Source: Beroe forskalii
Lineage: Eukaryota; Ctenophora; Nuda; Beroida; Beroidae
Assembly: GCA_011033025.1 (NCBI GenBank)
Contig: WFMF01000357.1
Span: forward strand, 62,001-126,000
Direction: 5' to 3'
Length of the DNA: 64,000 nt
The translations under genes and the position numbers were made by a program. The notes beneath the pieces are model-generated. The model did no database searches, had not been told where the DNA came from, and saw nothing but the letters and a program-made list of their open reading frames with translations. Shown here piece by piece: positions 34,325 to 45,839 of this stretch. Within the stretch, counting starts at the first letter, position 1. Each line of letters opens with the position of its first letter.

Positions 34325-35300
34325 AGATAGATCTACAATTTATTCGATAGATTAAATACATCATATTTATTGTTTTAGTTATATCCAATTTGATGTTAAT
34401 TGACTAGGAATGGGTGTTTATTTCGTTTGTTAATTTTCAACTTGATTCTTTATGAGTTTATGGGCTGCATGTTTGATGAAATTTAAACCTGATCCAGATA
34501 ACGGGGTAAATTTTAATAATTTAGTTAGAATTTAAATAGACTTTGATTTACCTTATTGACCCTTATTTAACCGGCCACAGGACCAAAATCGCTTTGTTTT
34601 TGAACCATATTCTTAACTTTCCCTCTAGACCGAAGCGTTTCTAGTAACCAATAGAAAAGCTTTGGTAAGTTAAAATTCTTGCTGGTAACCAGTCACCAAC
34701 AAGAATTTTCAGGAAGTGAAAAAATAACTCACGTTAACAATAATTGCTCTATTAATCAGCTATTTATCGACTGAGGTCATGGAAATAACCCTCACCCAAC
34801 CTGTCAAACTCGAAGGCGGCGTTAGGGGGAGGGGTTTCTCCGAGGAGGAGAGAACATGAGCCAAATGATCCGAAAGGTGGTTGATCCTTCCGGATCAAAT
34901 GGCTCATGTGAACTTATCCGTAAGAGACTATTAGAACTGATTATTATCTCTACGTGAGTTCTTTTTTCACTTAATTCTTCCTGAATTGCGTTTTTATCCT
35001 TAGGTTCTATTACATTTCTTGATCATAATTAACCTAACAGTCACCAATTATTTCAAGTTGATCTAAGTTAACATCTTGTAGTTGTAAATGTACTGTGTAC
35101 ACACAAATCTATGCTTTCAAATTAACACTGGTTTTTAAAGTTTTATTTTTTGAATGTATTAAACTTCAGTTTGTTAATAGGCGTTTGACTGTCGCTTTTG
35201 AGCTCGACATACAAATTCATTGTGATATAAGTTATTTCATTATTTTCATCGAGTTCTGTGTTTATTTGTCGTTCATTTCACGGTAGTAGCGACTAGCGTC
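34325..35300. other. 3' flank of ZIP7
   Basis: Presumed 3' UTR and intergenic DNA. A hairpin at about 34,855-34,908 pairs catgagccaaatgatccg with catttgatccg's complement around a short loop. No further gene is seen. Confidence 0.4.
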
Positions 35301-35305
35301 ATTGT

Positions 35306-35640
35306 AGGATGTTACCCTACCCTTCGCCGCGCTTGATCATTGATGGATTTCTCACATCCCTGCCCCGCGCGCGCAACACTCGGAAGTTTGGAATTGGAGG
35401 GTCGTGTTGCCGTACGTTGTCTGACGCCTTCGGCGGACGCGCGTCTGACATTTGACAAGCCGTGCGCGGTGGAGGGTAGGGTACCGGTATAGGTAACATC
35501 CTACAATGCGGGCTTAGGTTGATGGATTTCTCCCATCCCTGCGCGCAACACTCGGAGGTTTGGAGGGTCCCCGCGGAAAACGTTGCGTGCGCGGCGGAGG
35601 GTAGGGTAACATCCTACAAGGGCTTAGGAAACAACTTGCT
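35306..35640. mobile_element. GC-rich foldback element, relative of 8,221-8,985
   Basis: It starts gtaggatgttaccctaccct and carries two inverted copies of the same end (ggagggtagggta...catcctac) at about 35,470-35,505 and 35,595-35,620. Internal aacactcgga and gatggatttct motifs match 8,865-8,985. The whole stretch is CpG-rich in AT-rich surroundings. Confidence 0.6.
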
Positions 35641-36104
35641 AAACACGACAACACGTCTACGATTCGAATGAATATCGTCTCATTAATGAGAAATCGAAAA
35701 CAAAAGAAATATTCCATTTTTGATAGAATTAAATTCAAACCATAGTTACAAACTTGGAGTTGGAGCATTGATTAAGCGCCTGCATCGAACCATCTTGAAA
35801 CTCTCATGTCTTATATATTATTTTCAATTTCATATTATTATGCATGTTGTGTGCGGATCGGTCGATTGATAAGGGTATTTCTATTATTATGAATATATTT
35901 ATTAAACAATATGAATACGGAAAGGAGTCCCAAAATTCAATAGATTCGGTCAAATTTCAACTCTAATAATCGATCACGATGCATAGTAATGATATTAATC
36001 TTACTATATATAATGCGTGTTGTTAATATATATATATTTATTTATTTATGGCGATTCGTTTTCAAGTAGGCAACGAAATTCTTTTTTCATCGTGTTGCAA
36101 AAAC

Positions 36105-36710
36105 TTTATAATAAATCAGAAAAATAATATGAGATTTTTTCGGCCACCCTGAGGGGCGTGGTGGGCCACGCCCTTTTTTTCGCAAAAATTAAAGTTTCGA
36201 ATTTTTCCAAAATTCTTTCGCCATCGAGTTGCTTATGATGAATAAAAATTTTGAGAATTTTGTCCGAATTATTGGGTCACCCTGAGGGGCGTGGGGGCCA
36301 CGCCCTTTTTTCATAAAATTAAACTTTCGAATTTTTCAAAATTCCTTCGCCATTGAGTTGCTTATGATGAATAAAATTTTGAGAATTTTGTCCAAATTAT
36401 TGGGTCACTCTGAGGAGCGTGGGAGGCCACGCCCTTTTTTTTTCATAAAAATTAAACTTTCGAATTTTTTCAAAATTCCTTCGCCATCAAGTTGCTTATG
36501 ATGAATAAAAGTTTGAGAATTTTGTCCGAATTATTGGGTCACCCTAAGGGGCGTGGGTACGCCCTTTTTTCGAAAAAATAGATTTTCGAATTTTTTCAAA
36601 ATTCCTTCGCTATGGAGTTGCTTATGATGAGTAAAGGTTTGAGAATATTGTCGGCAATATTGGGTTACCGTTAGTGGGCTTTTTTCGCAGAAATTAAAGT
36701 TTCGAACTTC
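36105..36710. repeat. Tandem repeat, about 125-134 bp x 4-5
   Basis: Units carry a GC box (accctgaggggcgtgg, ccacgccc) followed by an AT-rich half (tttcgaattttt, gttgcttatgatgaataaa). Unit starts are near 36,146, 36,278, 36,403, 36,537 and 36,663. The last unit is decayed. The GC box itself is an imperfect inverted repeat. Confidence 0.85.
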
Positions 36711-37580
36711 CCTCCAACTCCATCGGTCAAATCACTGTCAAAGGGACATGTGGCCGTTAGCTCATGCGGCTGCCATCATTCGCCGTCCGTAGGACGGGAA
36801 CCGACTAGTAATGATAATAATAATAATAATATGCGAACGTCAAAACTTAAAGTTACACAGTTTACACACAATGACAAAATCAGGTGCCACTGAGTGTCTC
36901 CCATCAATTATAACATAGGATAGCTACACATTTAGAACTTGAAAAACAAATAAATAGAAGCCCAGAAATTTCAAAAGTGTGCAGGATGATAACAAACCGA
37001 TTATTTTTATTCGTGCTCCTAGGTCGGAAGCAACACGTCGAAAAGTATGCCGAAAGGTCAAGAACTGAGCCTTGTCCCATGGGACAAAGCTTAGTTCTTT
37101 ATTATACTTATAGCTTCAGCTATAGCTCCTTCTCGAACAGTTTCTTGTCCAGGATCTATCTTTCCTTCAATCCCTCATCTCTCTTGAAGCTGATGAGTTG
37201 AACTATGCAGTACAGTTACGAAACCCTTAGCCGAGCTGTTCCTAGTTCTACCTGTCCTTTTTACCAACGTTCTGACGTGTTGCTTTAGAAATATGAGCAC
37301 ACAAACCAGTAGCAACGGAATTTAAAATAATCATTCAAAATGTCCGGTATTGTTAGTTTCGATTCCAATTTGAATTTTACAACAACTACAAGTTTAAATC
37401 ATTAATTTAAATCTGTTAACAGCGATTAGAGGTTATTGATTATTTTTTCTTAAATTTCAGTTGCATCTGATATTTCACTTCGTTCAGCATAAAGAAAATG
37501 TAGCACGGTAATCCGTGATAAAGATATCTAATATAGGGTCGGAGGGTCCACTGAACTATGACAAAAATAAGTAAAAACAC
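36711..37580. other. Spacer with a short palindrome
   Basis: An (aat)n tract lies at about 36,812-36,832, next to a tRNA-like promoter-ish segment (gttagctcatgcggctgcc) that may be a SINE relic. A near-perfect palindrome (aagaactgagc...gcttagttctt, centre catg) spans about 37,059-37,098. Otherwise no gene is seen. Confidence 0.4.
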
Positions 37581-39322
37581 TCATATAAGCTCCCTTCTGC
37601 GCAGTTCTTTATAGTCTTCGTATTCCTTCGAACGATCGTGAGACCTGCGATTAATGAAATCGATAAAAACGAATCGGTGCGCGCAGTCCAGTAATTCAGA
37701 TAAATTACTCTGAAATAACGTATAACCTAATAAATTGAAGGGTTTATTATCATTATCAGGAAATAGGAGGCGGAGAGCCATTTCAATTCGGCGAAGAATT
37801 GATAGCGTTTTTTCACTGAAAATAAAGCGCACATATCAGTTATCATCTTACCTCTCTGACCTTGAGTTGTTGTCAGACCTCTCGGACCGCTTATCTCGCT
37901 TCCTGTCTCGAGTCTGAGAGGGAGAGGGGGACCGCGTCCTTCTCCGGTCTTTCTTCTCAGAACTCCTCTCAGGACGCCTGTTGGAGCTCCCTCTCGAGGA
38001 CCTGAGAGGAGTACTGCTGATAAGGAACGAACCAGAATATAATAGAGGTGCTAATTGACAAGTAAAAGTTTTAAATTCCTATTGATCAAATCAGCTAAAG
38101 GGACACAAAAATAAGGTTTTTTATAAGGTAGACTTTAACACTCACTTCGACTTTTTCTGGCGTTTCTGCACATACGCAAGGCACTCCTCCAGATCCTTAA
38201 TGAAGGTTTTACTCTGAGGATCGTCCGATACAGCGCTCATCTTAATGATCTTCAGTGCTGCTGCCACTGTTCCTTCTGCCTGGAATTAGATGCTTCAAAC
38301 ACCGTCGACATTTTGATGGTTCAAACAGTTCGAACGGCAGTTTGCGCGTCTTTTGTGTGCGCGGCGTGAGTTTGCGCGGCGTATCGACATGGCACTCTTG
38401 TACTGGGTACCTACATCTACTATAAAAAAGTTAATTCAAGGCTTCAGCTATAAGTGCAATTCTGTCACACCCTGCCTGATCGTAGTCTCGAGAATCACAG
38501 CTCTCATAAGCTCGGAGAATGGCAGTTTTACAGACTTGGTGATTCTTGTCGATCATATCTGTCTTTTCCTGATCACTCATTGAATCGTCAACCTGAACGC
38601 CAAAATAGAAGGATAAGAAACTCGGAATACATTCTGACAAAGTAATAATGAAAGGAAAGATGGGATGCAGACTGCAGTGGATGAAATTGTTCCCTCAAAC
38701 GCAGTCCACTCATGGGGTTAGCTTTGATTGACATAAAGCTTTCTGGAATTTAGAAAAATATCCATTACCTTAGGTGTGGATCCCGGCAGGAAAGCAGGGT
38801 TAACATGGGGAGCACTGATGGGGGCACTGATAGGCGCCACTGCGGCTGTGAACGGAACTGCAGCTGGTAGCACAGGAGCTGAAATCATGGAAAATTCTTA
38901 AACGTGTGCCTTTATCTCAATGTGATTATTCTAGTTCAACGTGATTGACAGTGATTTACTTTCAGTTGAATCAGTATCAATCAAACTTAGTGCAAAAGAC
39001 GTAGTCTAAAGCATTTCTAAACACATCAGAGTACCTGGGAGTAGCTTACCGGGTGGTCTAGCTAGGTTGGGCGGCGGTGGCAACATGGGCGTAATTCCCA
39101 TGGGCGGGGGCGGGAGTGGCATGGGGGGCGGGAGTGGGCACACTGGTGGGGGAGGGAGTCTGCCGATGCCCGGGGGAGGCATCCCCGGGGGTGCTAATCC
39201 TGGGAGAGGGAGAGGAGGGAGTCCGGGGGGAGGGATTGCAGGGGGCAGCGCCCCCATCGGGGGTATGGGCGCTGGTGCTTCGAATCCTTTCTTGCTGTTT
39301 GACTTGTTGATCTTCCTTTTCT
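37581..39322 (-). CDS. CPSF6: CPSF6 (CFIm68) 3' exons, 5' part missing
   Basis: CFIm68 pairs with NUDT21/CFIm25 in cleavage factor I, which binds UGUA and guides poly(A)-site choice in the nucleus. Exons in transcript order: 39,322-39,050; 38,878-38,769; 38,592-38,476; 38,279-38,146; 38,013-37,852; 37,644-37,581. Phases fit throughout (860 nt, 286 codons including stop). The first visible exon is Pro/Gly-rich. The next contains APHVNPAFLPG, matching human APHVNPAFF. The third and fourth give MSDQEKTDMIDKNHQV and DYDQ|AEGTVAAALKIIK, collinear with the conserved CPSF6/7 segment ending in SLQDCLHGI (here DLEECLAYV). Then an Arg/Ser-rich tail (RRTRSPSPSQTRDRKR) and RRRELI-stop. The third intron starts with GC instead of GT. 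The RRM exons should lie above 39,322 but a LINE begins there and I find no RRM to 47 kb. Confidence 0.85.
38326..38402. mobile_element. Partial MITE in a CPSF6 intron region
   Basis: The segment gcgcgtcttttgtgtg with flanking tttgcgc matches one arm of the MITE at 3,536-3,693. It lies between CPSF6 exons and only one arm is clear. Confidence 0.4.
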
Positions 39323-41809
39323 CTGAATAGAACCATCAACCACTCAGCTAGTGTTGAACCTCTCAATTCCTTGGGGTCTGACCATTTCCTGTTTTCTGTG
39401 CTTTGAATATTCGATTGAAGGGCAAGTATTTCAAGGAGATCCATGTTAGGAACCTTGCTCAGATTAATGAAATTGAGTTTTCTTCTGATCTTCAGAAGAT
39501 ACTAGATTCAACTGCCATTGATAAAGATTTCGGGCCAGCTGTTCATGATTTATCATCTGCTTTTAGCAGTCTCCTTGACCACCATGCTCCTATGAAGAAG
39601 AAATCCATATCAGTTGTTGATAAAGCTCCATGGTTTGACAAAAGTACAGAGAACTGAGAAAACTTAGGCGCCAGGCAGAAAGAACAAAGAACATTTCTGA
39701 GGATGCTTTCTTGTTTTATAAAGAGCTGTGCTTGCAGACAACCATATTAGCAAAGAAGAAGAAGCCTATCTTGGAACATTATTCAACATGCTGAAGGAAA
39801 CACAAGGACTCTTTACAGCATTGTCAATAAAGTTCTTGACAAACAAAAGTCCACTCTCTACCTGAAACTGATAATATTGAGAAACTGGCTAGTGACTTCA
39901 ACCAGTTTTATTGACAAAATTGACAAGATTCGAGAGATTTTAAGCCTGACTCAAATTCACAAGATTCTTCCCATCAATATTGTGAGACTTCCACTGAACT
40001 ATTTGAGTTCATGCCTACTACCACTGATGAAATAATGGAAATCATTAGTGAAAGTGGCATGAAATGTTCTCCAGCTGACATGTTGCCTCAACAATTGCTA
40101 GAATGTCACATTGATTCACTTATGCCAACAATTGTGAACTTATTAAACTTATCACTGAACTCAGGGTCCATGGATGGGGTGAAACTTGCTGACATCACAC
40201 CACTGATAAAAGACAAGAAGCTTGATGGGAATAGTCTTAACAGCTATCGTCCTGTTTCCAACCTAACATTTTTGGGAAAACTAGTTGAACGGGTTGTATT
40301 AAAGAGGCTCAATACACATATGCAACAGAATGACCTTCACTGCCCAGACCAGTTTGCATATAAAAAGCATCACAGTACTGAAACTATTCTTGTCAAGATC
40401 GACAATGACTTACTAGTGGCTGCTGATGAACAATTAGCAACTATAGTAATGCTCCTAGACCTTAGTGCAGCTTTCGATACTGTGGATCACTCACTGCTAT
40501 TAAATATTCTGAAGAATGAAATAGGCATTAGGGGAACTGCGCTGGCATGGTTCACAAGCTTCCTGAAAGGCCGCTCTCAGAGGATCAGAGTTGGAGCTAT
40601 AACATCAGATACCATCACAATTAAATTTGGTGTTCCTCAGGGATCAGTTTTGGGCCCAGATCTCTTTAACATATATATCAGATCCATTTACCTGTGTGTA
40701 CAAAGACTTGGGTTTAGAATTTTTGGATATGCTGATGATCACCAGATACAAAAAAGTTTCCTGCATCAGAACAGGTTGATACACTGACAAATCAGATAAA
40801 CAATTGCTTTGATTTGGTAAGAAAATGGATGACTAGGTATTACCTTCAACTTAATGAACCCAAGACACAGATAATAATATTTGGTTGGTAAAATCCTTCA
40901 ACAGATTGTAATAAATGGTGTCAATCTTTTCAGTGGTACAACCATCAGATTCTTGTCAGTGGTAAAAAACCTTGGTGTTCAAATGGACCAAAGATTAACA
41001 TTTGAGAAACAAATAACCACCCTCAAAAAGAATGCATTCCATACCATCCGGAACCTTTGTAAAGTCCGTTTCCTGCTCACCAAGGAACAAATGAAATCAG
41101 TAGTTAACAGTATGGTCATTTCTTGCCTAGATTACTGTAACTGTTTGTATTATGGCATAGCTGAAAAGCTTCTGAATCAGCTACAAATCATACAAAATTC
41201 TGCTGCTAAGTTAGTAACTGGCAAATACAAATACGACCATGTTAACACTGATCTCCATGATCTACATTGGCTCCAGGTCAAAAAACGTATTGTATTCAAA
41301 ATCGCACTTTTATCATATAAAGCCATTAATGGTCAGGCACCAAAGTACATTCAGGACATGTTCACCTACTCATATCAAGGTTATGTACCACGATTATTGA
41401 CTCCAGTTATGAGCACAACACTTGGTCAAAGAAGCTTATCATTCATTGGTCCTAAAATATTCAATAGTCCGCCCAATCATATCACCACAGCCACAAACAC
41501 TGACTCATTTAAAAAACTTTTGAAAACTCATCTTTTTAACCTTTCTATATCAGAGACCATGAACTTGAAAAAATGATATTCTTGGCCGTATGTGCTTTTA
41601 TAAAATTTCGATCATTTAACAGTTTTAGGATAATTTTAGTTCAATTTTATTTAGACCCACATGATATTTTTGGTATTATGAAAGGCACTATTTTTTGAGC
41701 TGTTAATTAATTAGCTTTATCTCTTAGGTTTCATTACGGTTTTAACACTGCTGAGTATAAGCATGCCTTAAAAGCAGTGTTTATAAATTTCAATTTATTA
41801 TTATTATTA
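39315..41809 (+). mobile_element. 5'-truncated CR1/L2-like LINE (copy B)
   Basis: Collinear with copy A from about 16,745 to the (TTA)n tail. It starts inside the endonuclease domain, so ORF1 and most of the endonuclease are absent. Frames are broken near 39,650, 39,760, 39,870-39,930, 40,750 and 40,890. The RT core (40,011-40,787) keeps FGVPQGSVLGPDLF and GYADDHQI, with Asp replacing Val after LGP. The C-terminal frame 40,881-41,576 is virtually identical to copy A. Identity to copy A rises sharply along the element. Confidence 0.9.
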
Positions 41810-41967
41810 AGATTGACTTTAAGAAAAGCTATGAATCATCTTCAGGATCTCCAAGGAGCAGCCTCAAAACATCCTCAAATTTGATTGTAATTAGTGGTGT
41901 TGTTAAGTTTAAATTGAACAGCAATGATATTGAAAATAAATTCCCAAGAAACTGCTATGATCAATAA
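41809..41967 (+). pseudogene. Exon-like fragment, unknown protein, tandemly duplicated
   Basis: A 52-codon open frame ends at a stop (41,965-41,967): KIDFKKSYESSSGSPRSSLK, then VVKFKLNSNDIENKFPRNCY, followed at once by an aataaa-type hexamer. A second copy begins at about 42,119 (IDFMKSYESSSGSPRSS) and resumes at about 45,720 (VKFKLNSNDIENKFPRN) after a 3.5-kb transposon. It looks like a terminal coding exon plus 3' UTR, or a retroposed 3' fragment, in two 310-bp tandem units. The family is not recognised. Confidence 0.4.
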
Positions 41968-42964
41968 AGTTGAACGGGATACTAAAACACATTAATCTGA
42001 AGCAAACTTTATTGAACAGCATATTTAATAAAACTGCTGTCTTTCATTGAAAGTAAAAATTATGATTCAAGCCAAATAACTACTCCATAATATCAACTGA
42101 CAGTTTCGAAACATAACTTTAAGATTGACTTTATGAAAAGCTATGAATCATCTTCAGGATCTCCGAGGAGCAGCCTCAACACATCCTCAAATTTGATTGT
42201 AATTATAGTATAGTCACTTAGCAAAAACAACCTGCACGTTGTGAAGCACATTTTTCCCGAAGCACACGGCCTCTATAGGGTCTGAAGAGCCAGAAAAACA
42301 CTTGAGACAATTTTTTCATCCTGGGCATAACCCACAGAAGCCCTCAAAGTCAGCGATGGCTTCATTCGTTTAACCAACTAAAATTTTTCATATCTCAGCT
42401 TCCGAGTGACCAATTTCGACAAATAAATAAACCAAAAGAACCGCAATAAGCACATTTATGGGTACGGGTCATGGTTTGAAGCTCTAAAACCTTTATTTTT
42501 CTCGAATTGGGCAAAAAACCATTTTAGCTGGCGCTTACTTTTGACCGATTTTTAACTTTTCTTCTGATCGACCAAATTTGACAAAGAGCACACCAAAACG
42601 AACCACAATCAGCACATTTGGCGGGTACAGGTGATGGTTTTCGAAGCTCTCAAATGTTTATTTCTCGAGTTATGGGCAAAAACCGTTTGTGCACAAGCGC
42701 TTACTTTGACCGATTTTGTAACTTTTCTTCTGATCAACCAAATTTGACAAATGAGCACACCAAACGAACCGCAATCAGCACATTTATGGATATGGATCAT
42801 GGTTTGAGGTCTTAAGTCTTTACTTCTCGAGTTATTAGGCAAAACCCGTTTGAAATCGCTTAATTTGGCCAATTTTGCAATTTCTGAATGTGATTGGCCA
42901 AATTTAACAACTTGGAGCACACCAGAAGAACTGCAATCAGCATGATATAAATGGGTATGGATAA

Positions 42965-43640
42965 TGCTTCGAGGTTTTTACCCTATGAACTCGAAACATA
43001 CCCTATGAACCTGCAACATACCCCTATGATCGTATAACATACCCCTGGGTGAGGTCTTAACCCTATGAACTCACAACACACTTCTATGAGCAGTTAACAT
43101 ACCCCTATGAACTCTTAACAGAAACCTGAAATTGTAACATACCCTTTGAACTACCGTAACATACCCCTACGAACTTATAACATACCTCTGAACCCCTACA
43201 TATCCTATATGAATTCTTAACAGACCTTATGAACTCTTAACATACCCATACGAACTCTTAACTGACCTTTACGAACTTTTAATATACCCCTATGAACTCA
43301 TAACATACCCCTATGATCGCATAACATACCCCTTCGAACTTGTAACATACCCCTATGAAATTGTGGCATACCCCTTTGAACTAGATTTATATACCCCTAT
43401 GAACCTTACGAACTTGTAATATACCCCTATGAACCTGTAACAATAACATACCCCTATGAACTCTTAACAGACCCTTACGAACTTGCCAGAACTTGGAATA
43501 TACCACTATGAACTCGTAACATACCCTATGAACTCGTATTATACCCTGTTGAACTCGTAACACTAACATATCCATAACAGACGGGCCTATGAACTCTTAA
43601 CAGACCCTTATAATCTCTCAACAGACCCTTATGGTGATGA
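42965..43640. repeat. Short minisatellite, aacatacccctatgaact
   Basis: Roughly 30 irregular copies of an 18-21-bp unit with variable spacing and single-base changes, inside the TA-flanked transposon. No ORF of interest. Confidence 0.85.
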
Positions 43641-44470
43641 GAATTAAAGAACCCCATCCAAATTACACAGAAAGTCTTAGGTTTTCTCTGTAATTTTATG
43701 GTTTTTCCTCAAAGTTGTTGATCAACTGCCATCAATATAAGGCAAAGGCCTTATCCACAAGGTTTTCGCCCAGCTGCTTCTTTTAGGGTGCTTTTAATAG
43801 GGTCACAAGTATATTCCTGATAAGATTGGTTCTAATATACTTATTTTTTATAGAAGAATATACAAAAATAGATAGCAAAAGCATTCCAACATTCAATCTA
43901 AATCTTATTGTATAATCACATTCGTTGCAGAAGCAATGACCTTAAGTGATCCTGCTATGTGATGATTTGACCATCAAAATGTATGAAGCATAACCTTTAT
44001 TATACATAAAGCAATTGCCTTAGGCATAGCCAGCCCTTATGTATAAGGGAATTTTCCTTAAGCATTAATAAAATTCCCTAATTATACATACCACCCAATG
44101 TCCAGTCTTTTAGCATTGAGTTTTTGTTGCTCTAGCAGCTAGCCCTCAACAAACTGAGAATATGATCAGCATACAGCAAACTGAGTATATTACATATCTA
44201 AATTGTCATTAGCTGTTTTTTATGACTGATTCAGCCCTTACAATCACTGAATCACAGACAAGATCTAACAAGACCATCATTTTGGTCAATCATATCAGTA
44301 TAGCAACCCTTGACGAGTGAGATTTGAACCTTTTGATAAGATCAGATTTATCATTGTGAACAGAAATTGCCATCTGTCAGTTCTAACCACTGGGGCTCAC
44401 TAATGAATTCTTGACATAAAAGATTTGTTTTCCAGCATCTTGTCTATCTCACATGCAGTTCTGATTTTTG
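43641..44470. other. Anonymous transposon interior
   Basis: AT-rich DNA between the minisatellite and the SINE. I see no ORF, transposase motif or repeat that I can support. Confidence 0.4.
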
Positions 44471-44473
44471 TCG

Positions 44474-44745
44474 GTGGCCAGGTAAGCAGCAGTGGTTAAG
44501 GCGTCATACTTTCGAGGAGGTTGGTGGTTCGATTCCCGGCCGTACCTACGTGCTTAGAGCGGGAGAATTCTCCACTAAGCAGCCACACAGTTCACTCAGC
44601 CGAGCATGCAGGGAAACTGTGCGGGAGGGTTAATGAGGCTGCATTGCAAGGTCGGGCAAAGAAAGTATGGATTACACTTCCTTAACGTCACTGGCTTGAT
44701 TACATGAATCCTTCGATTCTGTCATTGGCTGTCACAGCTGTTGGA
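44474..44745 (+). mobile_element. tRNA-derived SINE
   Basis: The 5' part resembles a tRNA gene with RNA polymerase III internal promoter elements: an A-box-like agcagcagtggttaaggc and a B box GGTTCGATTCC at about 44,526-44,536. The head does not fold into a clean cloverleaf that I can assign to an amino acid. About 200 bp of unrelated body follows. The 3' end is approximate. Confidence 0.6.
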
Positions 44746-45839
44746 ATAAGTAAAACCTTCAAAATAGAAAAAAATTCAAGCTTGAGAAATTGTGATCTTT
44801 GGTGATTCTGAGAAACTGCCTCTTTCGTCTTGACATAAGCAGCAAATTGTTTTTGCTTGAGCTTTGTTTAAATGACGTCTTTGGAACCAAGAACAAATCG
44901 AGTGTTAGGAAAAATAAACCCCATCTTAAATGTATGATTCTTGAGCTTCGAAACCATGACATGTATCCATAAATGTGTTGATTGTAGTTCCTTTGGTGTT
45001 TTCAATTGTCAAATTTATTTGATCAGAATAAGAGTTGATAATTGGCCAAATTAAGCGCAGCGCAAACGGTTTTTTGCCTCTAACTTGAGAAGTAAAGACT
45101 TTAGAGCTCCGAAACCATGATCCATACCCATAAATGTGCTGATTGCGGTTCTTTTGGTGTGCTCATTTGTCAAATCTGGTCGATCAGAAGAAAAGTTGCA
45201 AAAGCAGTCAAATTAAGCGTAGCACAAACGGTTTTTTGCCCATAACTCGGGAAATAAACATTTGAGAGCTTCGAAACCATCACCCGTACCCATAAATGTG
45301 CTGATTGTGGTTCGTTTGGTGTGCTCATTTGTCTAATTTGGTCAATCAGAAGAAAAGTTAAAAAATTGGTCAAGGTAAGCGCCGCTCAAATGGTTTTTTG
45401 CCCATAACTCAAGAAATAAAGGTTTTAGAGCTTCGAAACCATGACCCGTACCCATAAATGTGCTTATTGCGGTTCTTTTGGTGTATTTATTTATCGAAAT
45501 TGGTCACTCGGAAGCTGAGATATGAAAATTTTTAGTTGCGCTTATGAATGAAGCCATGCGCTGACTTTGAGGGTTTCTGTAGGGTTATGCCCAGGATGAA
45601 AAAATTGTCTCCAAGTGTTTTTCGGCTCTTCAGACCCTATAGAAGCCGTGTGCTTCGGGAAAAATGTGCTTCACAACGTGCAGATTTTCATTTGATACTG
45701 GGGCTAAGTGACTATACTAACTTTGTTAAGTTTAAATTGAACAGCAATGATATTGAAAATAAATTCCCAAGAAACTGCTATGATCAATAAAGTTCGACGG
45801 GATACTAAAACACATTAATCTGAAGCAAGCTTCACACGC

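Larger units (their letters stand above)
42208..45717. mobile_element. 3.5-kb TA-flanked transposon with long TIRs, non-autonomous
   Basis: The ends are exact inverted copies beginning GTATAGTCACTTAGC and flanked by TA, so a Tc1/mariner-type target is plausible. Inverted similarity extends inward for several hundred bases through cgttgtgaagcacatttttc. Each arm then contains 3-4 subterminal repeats of about 162 bp (landmark cacatttatgg / ccataaatgtg at about 42,450, 42,612, 42,779 and 42,941, and in inverted orientation at 44,956, 45,115, 45,279 and 45,440). The interior holds a minisatellite, about 0.8 kb of anonymous sequence and a tRNA-derived SINE. No transposase frame is present. Confidence 0.75.

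Noticed and set aside
39058-39444. Thr/Pro-rich minus-strand ORF and plus-strand Gly-rich ORFs
   Set aside because: They are alternative frames of the CPSF6 proline-rich exon. The true frame is fixed by exon phase and the APHVNPAF motif.
44474-44546. A tRNA gene
   Set aside because: A and B box sequences are present, but the head does not form a clean cloverleaf and runs directly into a long body without a poly-T terminator. It is a SINE.
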